Origin: Nonomuraea corallina
GTDB taxonomy: Bacteria; Actinomycetota; Actinomycetes; Streptosporangiales; Streptosporangiaceae
DNA: 42,899 nucleotides
NCBI RefSeq assembly: GCF_027620315.1
Contig: NZ_JAPNNL010000043.1
Location: forward strand, 1-42,899
Reading direction: 5' to 3'
Every line of letters starts with the position of its first letter. Position 1 is the first letter of the stretch. The position numbers and the translations under genes are program-made. The notes beneath the pieces are model-generated. The model saw only the letters and a list, made by a program, of their open reading frames with translations. It was not told the origin of the DNA and ran no database searches. Shown in pieces: positions 36,819 to 42,899 of this stretch.

Positions 36819-38083
36819 GAGGCCCGGCCTGGCCCGTCGCGGCGCTGCTGCTCGGCTACCCGCTCTGGTGGGCGCTGGGGTTCGGCGGGCTGTCGGTGGT
36901 CGTGCTCGCCGTGCCCATGGCGGTGATCCTGTGGCGGCGCCGGCCGGTCCGGGTGCCGCGCGGGTTCGGGCTGTGGGTGCTGCTGATCGCCTGCTACCTG
37001 CTGAGCGGGCTGATGCTGGGCGAGATGCCGCCCGGCACCTACGGCGAGCTGGCCGCGGGCCGGCTGATCGGCTACGCGATGCGGCTCGCGCTGTACGTGT
37101 CGGCCCTGATCCTCCTGCTCTACGTGGGCAACCTCACCGAGCGTGAGCTGCCCCAGCTGCGGCTGGTGCGGATGCTCGGCGTGCTGTTCCTCACGGCGGT
37201 CGCGGGCGGGCTGCTCGGCGTGCTGGCGCCCGGTTTCTCCTTCACCTCCCCGCTGGAGCTGGTGCTGCCCGACTGGATCGCGGCGCACCCGTTCGTGCAG
37301 AACCTCGTCCATCCGACCGCGGGGCAGACGCAGAAGGTCCTCGGCCACGCCCTGCCCCGGCCGGAGGCCCCGTTCGAGTGGGCCAACGCCTGGGGCGGCA
37401 ACCTGTCGGTGCTGCTCATCTGGTTCGTCGTCGGCTGGTGGGTGTACGGCTCGCGCCGCCGCAGGGTGCTGGCCGTGGCGGCGGTGGCGGTGGCGGCCGT
37501 GCCGATCGTGTACTCGCTCAACCGGGGCCTGTGGATCGCGCTCGGGCTGGCGGGGGTCTACCTCGTGCTCCGGGTGGGCGGCCGGACCAGGACGGCGCTC
37601 TGCGCGGGGGCGGCCGCCGCGGCGCTGGCGTTCGCGCTCAGCCCGCTCGCGCCCCTGGTGGCCCAGCGGCTCGACAGCCCTCACTCCAACGACATCCGCG
37701 CCTTCACCGTCGCGGCCACCGTCGAGGCCACGCGTCACTCCCCCCTCATCGGTTACGGCAACACCCGTCGCGCCCTGGGCAGCCACCGCTCGGTCACCAC
37801 CGGCAAGACCGCCTGGTGCCCCGGGTGCGGCCATCCGCCGCTGGGCAGCGACGGGCAACTCTGGCTGCTGCTGATCTCACAGGGGGTCACCGGGGCGGTG
37901 CTCTACGCGGCGTTCTTCGCCGGGGCGATCCGCCGCCACTGGGGCGACCGCTCGCCGATCGGGCTGGCCGGGGTGCTGGTGATGTGCCTGGTGCTGTTCT
38001 ACATGCTCATCTACGACGGCCTCGTCACGCCGCTGAGCCTCTACGCGATCTCGTTCGCGCTGCTGTGGAGGAACTCCCCATGA
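36815..38083 (+). CDS. O-antigen polymerase/ligase family membrane protein
   Basis: The GTG at 36815 overlaps the previous stop (GTGA) and gives 422 residues with about ten to eleven hydrophobic spans. A large external loop (about residues 140-190) includes the Pro-rich GHALPRPEAPFEW. Segments typical of Wzy/WaaL are NRGLWIALGLAGVYLVLR and RAFTVAATVEATRHSPLIGYG, in which an Arg and the PLIGYG turn recur in the family. A CPGC pair lies in the second external loop. The likely role is polymerisation or ligation of glycan repeat units outside the membrane. Polymerase and ligase cannot be told apart by eye. Confidence 0.82.
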   Translation: MRGPAWPVAALLLGYPLWWALGFGGLSVVVLAVPMAVILWRRRPVRVPRGFGLWVLLIACYLLSGLMLGEMPPGTYGELAAGRLIGYAMRLALYVSALILLLYVGNLTERELPQLRLVRMLGVLFLTAVAGGLLGVLAPGFSFTSPLELVLPDWIAAHPFVQNLVHPTAGQTQKVLGHALPRPEAPFEWANAWGGNLSVLLIWFVVGWWVYGSRRRRVLAVAAVAVAAVPIVYSLNRGLWIALGLAGVYLVLRVGGRTRTALCAGAAAAALAFALSPLAPLVAQRLDSPHSNDIRAFTVAATVEATRHSPLIGYGNTRRALGSHRSVTTGKTAWCPGCGHPPLGSDGQLWLLLISQGVTGAVLYAAFFAGAIRRHWGDRSPIGLAGVLVMCLVLFYMLIYDGLVTPLSLYAISFALLWRNSP

Positions 38084-38997
38084 ACGACGCCCGCGCCCGG
38101 CTGCGCTACCTCGGCGGCACGCTCGACCTGCTCTACCCCGGATCGGGGGCGCCGCGCGCCTACACGCTGCTGCCGCACCCCCGGCTGCCGCGCCGCCTGG
38201 CGCCGCGCCGCTGGTGGCATCCCGGCCGGCGGATCACGCTGGCCACGCGGGGGTCGATCGCCGAGCATCTGGGCGAGGTGTTCGGCGTCCCGGTGGAGGT
38301 CACGCTCCGGGTGCGGCCGGCGCGCCGGGCCAACCGCAAGCCGGTGCTGGAGGCGCGCGGCGGGGGCGAGCTGCTCGCGTACGTGAAGATCGGCGACACC
38401 GACCGGACGCGCGCGCTGGTCGCGCACGAGGCCGCCACGCTGGACCGGCTGGCCGGGCGGGCGCTGAAGACCGTCGTCGTGCCGTCGGTGCTGCACCACG
38501 GGAGCTGGCGCGGCCTCGGCGTGCTGGCGCTGTCGCCGCTACCGGTCCGCGGCGGGCGGGTGCCGGCGGAGCTGCTGCTGCGCGCGGTCGAGGAGATCGC
38601 GGCCACCGGCGAGCCCGGGGGGCACGGGGGGCACGGGGGGCACGCCTGGCACGGCGACCTGTCGCCGTGGAACCTCGCGCCCTCCGGTGACGGGCGGCTG
38701 CTCGTGTGGGACTGGGAGCGCTACGAGGTCGGCGTCCCGTACGGGTTCGACGCCCTGCATCACCTCTTCCAGCGGGCGCTGCGGCGGATGGACCCGGCCA
38801 CGGCGGCGCGCTGCTGCCTGGCCAGGTCGGTGCGGACGCTGGCCCCCCTCGGCCTGTCGGCGGCGCAGGCCAGGCGGACGGCGCTGCACTACCTGATCGC
38901 GCTGGCCGACCGGCACGCCGCCGACGGACACGAGCCGCTCGGCCCGCCGGACCGCTGGCTCAACCCCCTCGTCGACCATCAGGAGGCCTTGCTGTGA
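38080..38997 (+). CDS. APH-fold phosphotransferase-like protein in a glycan operon
   Basis: The 305-residue protein begins at an ATG overlapping the polymerase stop (ATGA). The catalytic loop WHGDLSPWNLA near 190-200 fits the HxDxxxxN of aminoglycoside phosphotransferase-like kinases. LLVWDWERYEVG (about 207-218) supplies the metal-binding Asp. The N-lobe has ELLAYVKIGDT with a candidate Lys. No glycine loop is obvious. It could phosphorylate a sugar, lipid or glycan terminus. A (Gly-Gly-His)3 stretch precedes the catalytic loop. AGGAGG near its end serves the next gene. Confidence 0.72.
   Translation: MNDARARLRYLGGTLDLLYPGSGAPRAYTLLPHPRLPRRLAPRRWWHPGRRITLATRGSIAEHLGEVFGVPVEVTLRVRPARRANRKPVLEARGGGELLAYVKIGDTDRTRALVAHEAATLDRLAGRALKTVVVPSVLHHGSWRGLGVLALSPLPVRGGRVPAELLLRAVEEIAATGEPGGHGGHGGHAWHGDLSPWNLAPSGDGRLLVWDWERYEVGVPYGFDALHHLFQRALRRMDPATAARCCLARSVRTLAPLGLSAAQARRTALHYLIALADRHAADGHEPLGPPDRWLNPLVDHQEALL
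38617..38643 (+). repeat. Three perfect 9-bp repeats (GGGGGGCAC)
   Basis: Three tandem GGGGGGCAC units encode Gly-Gly-His three times, just before the kinase-like catalytic loop. The unit is a multiple of three, so slippage would change loop length without a frameshift. Confidence 0.9.
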
Positions 38998-39851
38998 AGA
39001 CCGCGAAGCAGGCGGCGCTGTCGGTGTCCAGGACCACCGGGCGGATGACCTCCGCCGTGCGGCTCCTGCCGTCGTTCCTCATCATGGGCGGGCAGCGGTG
39101 CGGCACCACCTCGCTCTACCGGGCGCTGGCCCAGCATCCGCTGGTGTACAAGCCGGTGCTGCGCAAGGGCGTGCACTACTTCGACACCGCGAGCTACGGG
39201 CACGGGCTGTCGTGGTATCGGGCGCACTTCCCGATGAGGGTCGGCACGGCGCTGCTGATCCGCCGGTTCGGGGGGCTGCCGCAGGCGTTCGAGTCGTCGC
39301 CCTACTACCTGTTCCACCCGCTGGCCGGTGAGCGCATCGCCGCCGACCTGCCCGGGGCGAAGCTGATCGTGCTGGTGCGCGACCCGGTGGAGCGGGCCTG
39401 CTCGGCGCACGCCCACGAGCTGGCCCGCGGGTTCGAGACCGAGGAGTGCTTCGAGCGGGCGCTGGAGCTGGAGGAGGAGCGGGTGGCCGGGGCCGAGGAG
39501 CTGTTCCGGGCCGACCCGCACGCCGCCCACCACGGGCACCGCCATCTCGCCTACCTGGCCCGGGGACGCTACGCCGACCAGCTCGAACGGCTGGAGCCGC
39601 TGTTCGGCCGGGATCGGATCATGGTCATCGACAGCCACCGGTTCTTCCACGAACCCGAGCCCGTCTACGACCGGCTGCTGCGCTTCCTGAGGGTGCCGCG
39701 GTTCGGCTACCCCGGCTTCTCCCGGCACAACTGGCGGCCACGGCCCAAGCAACTGCCCGACTCGCTGCGGCTGCGGCTGATGGACCGGTTCGAGGAACAC
39801 GACCGGAGACTGGTCCGCTGGCTGGACGGTGAACCGTCGTGGCGGCGCTGA
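38994..39851 (+). CDS. PAPS-dependent sulfotransferase 1
   Basis: The GTG at 38994 overlaps the kinase stop (GTGA) behind AGGAGG, giving 285 residues. The 5'-phosphosulfate-binding loop FLIMGGQRCGTTSLYRAL is at about residues 28-45, with Arg where many enzymes have Lys. The 3'-phosphate motif LIVLVRDPVERACSAH (about 125-140) has the RDPxxRxxS pattern. The late segment RLLRFLRVPRFGYPGFSRHN is typical of glycan and heparan-type sulfotransferases. No membrane span is evident, so it should act in the cytoplasm on repeat units or lipid-linked sugars. It overlaps the flippase gene by 13 bases. Confidence 0.85.
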   Translation: MKTAKQAALSVSRTTGRMTSAVRLLPSFLIMGGQRCGTTSLYRALAQHPLVYKPVLRKGVHYFDTASYGHGLSWYRAHFPMRVGTALLIRRFGGLPQAFESSPYYLFHPLAGERIAADLPGAKLIVLVRDPVERACSAHAHELARGFETEECFERALELEEERVAGAEELFRADPHAAHHGHRHLAYLARGRYADQLERLEPLFGRDRIMVIDSHRFFHEPEPVYDRLLRFLRVPRFGYPGFSRHNWRPRPKQLPDSLRLRLMDRFEEHDRRLVRWLDGEPSWRR

Positions 39852-41098
39852 GACGGGTCGCCCGGAGCGGGCTGGCGGGGGTCGCCGGGGCGGCGGCCGG
39901 GGCGCTGTCGCAGTTCCTCCTGGTCGTGGTGGTGACCCGGGTGTATCCGGTGGAGGCGGCGGGGGCGTTCTTCACCTCGGTCGCGCTGGCGCTGATGGTG
40001 GCCGGGGTGGCGAAACTGGACGCGGGGAACGGGCTGGTGTTCTTCATCGCCCGAGCCAGGACCTACGGTTATCGCGGTATTTCGGGATATGTCAGGGCGG
40101 CGCTGGTGCCCGTGTCGGTCCTCGCGACCGTCGCCGGCGTCCTGCTCTGGCCGGCGCTGGGCGTGCTCGCGCTCGTGCTGCCGGCCATGGCGGTGACCGA
40201 CGTGCTGCTCGCCGCCTGCCGGGGCTTCGGCGCCATGCGCCCCACCGTGCTGCTGGACGGCCTGCTGCTGCCGCTCTCCCAGCTCGCCCTGGTGGCGGCC
40301 GTCGCCGTGGCCGGGCTCTCCGCCGCGTCCCTCCCTCTGGCCTGGGCGCTGCCGTACCTGCCCGTCGCGGGGCTGGCGGCGCTCGCGCTGCGCGGCCGGG
40401 CGCCGCGCACCCCGTACCTGACCGGGACCGGGCGCGACCTGTGGCGGCACACCGCGCCCCGGTCGACGGCCGGCGCGATCCAGGCGGTGTTCCAGCGGCT
40501 GGACATCGTGGTCGTGGCCGCGCTCGGCGGGCCGGCCCAGGCCGCCGTCTACACCGCCGCCACCCGGTTCAAGGTCGTCGGCCAGCTCGCCGGCCAGGGC
40601 CTGGCCCAGGCCGCGCAGCCCCGCCTGGTGCGCGCGCTGGCCGCCGGCGACCTGGCCAGGGTCAAGGAGATCTACCAGGTGACGACGATGTGGCTGGTGC
40701 TGGCGACCTGGCCGATCTGGGTCGGGTACGCGGCGCTCGCGCCGTGGCTGCTGCACGTGTTCGGCCCCGGCTACGTCTCCGCCGTGCCGGTGGCGCTGGT
40801 GCTCTCGGCCACCATGATGGCGGCGACGGCGTGCGGCATGGTGGACGTGGTGCTGACCGCGGCCGGCCACACCACCTCCAGCCTGCTCAACCTCGTCGCC
40901 GCCGTCGTCTGCACGCTCCTGCTGGACGTGGCGCTCATCCCGGGCCAGGGCGCGCTGGGCGCCGCGCTCGGCTGGTCGGGCGGCGTGCTGGTCAAGAACG
41001 CGCTGCCGCTCTGGCAGCTCCACCACCGCTACGGGCTGCGCCCGTTCGGCCGCCACAGCCTGGCCGCGCTGCGCCCGCGCACCTGGGCGGCGGCGTGA
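39839..41098 (+). CDS. Wzx-like polysaccharide flippase (MOP superfamily)
   Basis: The GTG at 39839 gives 419 residues with about twelve to fourteen hydrophobic spans. ALSQFLLVVVVTRVYPVEAAG near the N-terminus is the usual first-span pattern of flippases. YTAATRFKVVGQLAGQGLAQ AAQPRLVRALAAGD in the middle matches the MOP family loop. The C-terminal half has VLTAAGHTTSSLLNLV. It would flip lipid-linked glycan units to the outer face for polymerisation by the polymerase encoded two genes upstream. Its stop overlaps the next GTG. Confidence 0.85.
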   Translation: MAALRRVARSGLAGVAGAAAGALSQFLLVVVVTRVYPVEAAGAFFTSVALALMVAGVAKLDAGNGLVFFIARARTYGYRGISGYVRAALVPVSVLATVAGVLLWPALGVLALVLPAMAVTDVLLAACRGFGAMRPTVLLDGLLLPLSQLALVAAVAVAGLSAASLPLAWALPYLPVAGLAALALRGRAPRTPYLTGTGRDLWRHTAPRSTAGAIQAVFQRLDIVVVAALGGPAQAAVYTAATRFKVVGQLAGQGLAQAAQPRLVRALAAGDLARVKEIYQVTTMWLVLATWPIWVGYAALAPWLLHVFGPGYVSAVPVALVLSATMMAATACGMVDVVLTAAGHTTSSLLNLVAAVVCTLLLDVALIPGQGALGAALGWSGGVLVKNALPLWQLHHRYGLRPFGRHSLAALRPRTWAAA

Positions 41099-42000
41099 CG
41101 GTCCGCCCTCCGGTGCTGGTCACCGGGCTGCCCAGGAGCGGGACGAGCTGGGCGGGCAAGATGCTGGCGGCCGGCGGCGAGCTGGTCTACGTCAACGAGC
41201 CGCTCAACCCGCAGCACCCGCCCGGCCGCTGCCCCGGCGTCCTGCGCGCCCGGGTCTCCCACCGCTTCCAGTACATCTGCGACGACAACTCCGCCGCCTG
41301 GCTGCCCGCCTTCCGCGACACGGTCGCGCTGCGCTACGGCTGGGCGGCCGAGCTGCGCGTCAACCGGGCCCCCTACGATCTGGCGCGCATGGTCCGCTAC
41401 GGCGCCGCGTTCACCCTGGGGCGGTGGGCGGGGCGGCGGGCGCTGCTGGACGACCCGTTCGCGGTGCTGTCGGCGGCCTGGTTCGCCGAGCGGCTCGGCT
41501 GCCGGGTGATCGCGCTGGTGCGCGACCCGGTGGCGTTCGTGGCGAGCTGGCAGCGGCTCGGCTGGACGATCTACTTCCACGAGCTGCTCGAACAGCCGTT
41601 GCTGGTCCGCGACCATCCCGAGGTGCTGCGCCTGCGCGCCCTGGTCGGCTCGCAGGACCAGGTGGCCAAGGCGGCCGCGCTGTGGCGGGTGACGCGCACG
41701 ATCCTGTCGCGCCTGCCCGGCGTCCGGCTGGTCTCCTACGACGAGCTGGCCGCCGACCCGGTGCCGGGCTTCCGCGAGCTGTACGGGTACGCAGGCCTGC
41801 GCTGGAGCCGGGCCGCCGAGCGGCGTATCGTCCGGGCGTGCACCGGCGGCCCTCCCGGCACCGGCGGCTTCGCCTGGTCGGGGCTGTCCCGTACGGCGTT
41901 CCGGCCCATGGACTCCCGCCTCGCGGTGTGCTCCGGCCACCGCGGCCTCACCGAGCAGGAGATCGCCCGGGTCAGGGAGCTGACCGCCGCCGACTCCTGA
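41095..42000 (+). CDS. PAPS-dependent sulfotransferase 2
   Basis: The GTG at 41095 overlaps the flippase stop (GTGA) and gives 301 residues. The 5'-phosphosulfate loop VTGLPRSGTSWAGKML is at about residues 8-23, and the 3'-phosphate motif IALVRDPVAFVASWQRLGW is at about 139-157. VNEPLNP after the first loop is typical of Sulfotransfer-fold enzymes. It shares little with sulfotransferase 1, so it is not a recent duplicate and probably modifies another position. It overlaps the converging glycosyltransferase by 29 bases. Confidence 0.83.
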   Translation: MTVRPPVLVTGLPRSGTSWAGKMLAAGGELVYVNEPLNPQHPPGRCPGVLRARVSHRFQYICDDNSAAWLPAFRDTVALRYGWAAELRVNRAPYDLARMVRYGAAFTLGRWAGRRALLDDPFAVLSAAWFAERLGCRVIALVRDPVAFVASWQRLGWTIYFHELLEQPLLVRDHPEVLRLRALVGSQDQVAKAAALWRVTRTILSRLPGVRLVSYDELAADPVPGFRELYGYAGLRWSRAAERRIVRACTGGPPGTGGFAWSGLSRTAFRPMDSRLAVCSGHRGLTEQEIARVRELTAADS

Positions 42001-42820
42001 CGCGTGCCCGGCCGCCTCCGGACCGGCGGCGGACCGCGCTCCCGGCGAGCAGCCGCACCGCGAAGGGCAGGTCGTCCACCAGGTAGCGGCGGGCCAGCCG
42101 CCGGGGTTCGGTGACCAGCCGGTGCAGCCACTCCAGCCCGCCGCGACGCATCCAGCCGGGCGCCCGCGACACCGTCCCGGCCGCGAACCCGATGGCCGCC
42201 CCGCACCCCAGGAACCACGCCTCAGGCAGCTCCCGCCGCAGCTCGGCGATGAGCAGATCCTGCCGGGGGAACCCGAGCCCGGCGAACACCAGGGCCGGCC
42301 GCGCCGCCACGACCTTCCGCCGCACCCGTTCCCGCCCCCGCGCCGTCAGGTCGAACCCGTACGGCGGCGCGTCCACCCCGCACACCTCCAGCCCGGGATG
42401 GCGTCCGGTCAGCTCGCGGGCCGCCGCCTCCGCGACACCGGGCGGCCCGCCCAGCAGGTAGACGGGCGAGCCGCGCCGCGCCGCCATCCCGCTCAACGAC
42501 CAGATCAGGTCGGCCCCGGTCACCCGCCCCGGCAGCGGGGTCCCCTGGAGCCGCGCCGCCCACACCAGCGGCATCCCGTCGGCGACCACCACCTCGGCCC
42601 CGGCCACCAGCTCCGCGAGCCGGGGCTGCCGGGCGACGGCCCGGCAGATGTCCACGTTCGGCGTCACGATGCGCCCCCCGCGCCCGGCCGCCAGCTCCGC
42701 GGCCACCCACGCCACCACCTCGTCCTCCCCGACGGGATCGACGGCCACGCCCCCCACGACCACCCTCGGGCCGCGGGCCTCCGCACGAGTGCGCGTACGG
42801 GGAAGAGGATGGGCGGTCAA
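41972..42820 (-). CDS. WecB/TagA/CpsF family glycosyltransferase
   Basis: The protein has 282 residues from a TTG at 42820 that overlaps the stop of the upstream gene (TTGA). Family blocks are TPNVDICRAV (about 53-62), VADGMPLVWAARLQG and the segment VTGADLIWSL. Further on are PVYLLGGPPGVAEAAA, FAGLGFPRQDLLIAEL and RAPGWMRRGGLEWLHRL with EPRRLARRYL at the end. These GT26 enzymes add the second sugar (ManNAc- or glucose-type) to a lipid-linked acceptor. In the GCGAAIGF segment a Gly replaces the Asp common in the family. It converges on the sulfotransferase operon. Confidence 0.9.
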   Translation of the reverse strand: MTAHPLPRTRTRAEARGPRVVVGGVAVDPVGEDEVVAWVAAELAAGRGGRIVTPNVDICRAVARQPRLAELVAGAEVVVADGMPLVWAARLQGTPLPGRVTGADLIWSLSGMAARRGSPVYLLGGPPGVAEAAARELTGRHPGLEVCGVDAPPYGFDLTARGRERVRRKVVAARPALVFAGLGFPRQDLLIAELRRELPEAWFLGCGAAIGFAAGTVSRAPGWMRRGGLEWLHRLVTEPRRLARRYLVDDLPFAVRLLAGSAVRRRSGGGRARVRSRRRSAP

Positions 42821-42899
42821 ATCCCGTGCCCCCGGTGGTGGAGGAGCGACAGGACCGTGGAGGCGGGCAGCAGACCGGTGGCGACGGCCAGGGCCAGGG
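42817..42899 (-). CDS. 3' end of an unidentified gene, probably membrane protein (partial)
   Basis: An open frame enters from the right edge and ends at a TGA (42819-42817) that overlaps the TTG start of the glycosyltransferase. The visible 26 residues are hydrophobic (LALAVATGLLPASTVLSLL), then HHRGHGI. They look like a last membrane span and a short tail. The coupling suggests another glycan-biosynthesis gene, but no family can be named from so little. Confidence 0.55.
   Translation of the reverse strand, partial: LALAVATGLLPASTVLSLLHHRGHGI

Noticed and set aside
38617..38643. GGGGGGCAC repeats as a phase-variation switch
   Set aside because: Units of 9 bp keep the frame, so gain or loss only changes loop length. 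The runs of six G alone are short for slippage.

Overview
The window is high-GC DNA from a filamentous-type actinobacterium. GTG and TTG starts are common, GC3 is high, and the ribosomal-protein locus has the actinobacterial order. A member of the Streptosporangiales (Nonomuraea- or Microbispora-like) is my best guess from the gene order, with rpsD between rpsK and rpoA and a DUF1707 gene next to map. This is inference, not a database result.

Positions 1-14800 hold the end of the S10 operon and the spc and alpha operons: rpsC(end)-rplP-rpmC-rpsQ / rplN-rplX-rplE-rpsN / rpsH-rplF-rplR-rpsE-rpmD-rplO / secY-adk / map / DUF1707 gene / small secreted protein / infA-rpmJ-rpsM-rpsK-rpsD / rpoA / rplQ / truA, all on the plus strand. 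Many genes overlap by a few bases. The array is broken by unusually long spacers that carry near-perfect hairpins, and by a two-gene insertion (8628-9585) between map and infA.

Positions 14800-22000 (minus strand) form an envelope island. It holds two tandem paralogues, a 1301-residue and a 444-residue protein, each with a long disordered cytoplasmic arm, one membrane span and a related two-cysteine extracytoplasmic domain. It also holds the last 34 codons of a CAP/SCP-domain gene that ends abruptly in a G12-C9-G-C10 run, probably an assembly artefact or a deletion. The fourth member is a secreted protein with four Ig-like repeats, each bounded by a cysteine pair.

Positions 22000-30470 (minus strand) are housekeeping: a Ppx/GppA phosphatase, a DUF501 protein, a FtsB/DivIC-like division protein, enolase, MazG, a SurA-like lipoprotein and Mfd.

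Positions 30690-42899 are accessory. A DinB/MDMPI-fold protein and a methyltransferase are followed by an APS kinase fused to a degenerate ATP-sulfurylase-like domain, a TauE/SafE permease and a GH26-like lipoprotein. Then comes a translationally coupled surface-polysaccharide operon: chain-length protein, polymerase/ligase, APH-fold kinase, sulfotransferase, flippase and second sulfotransferase. A convergent WecB/TagA/CpsF glycosyltransferase follows. PAPS synthesis beside two PAPS-dependent sulfotransferases inside a Wzx/Wzy-type cluster suggests a sulfated, possibly phosphorylated, cell-surface glycan. This is the most interesting system in the window. No tRNA, rRNA, CRISPR array, insertion sequence or prophage was seen.
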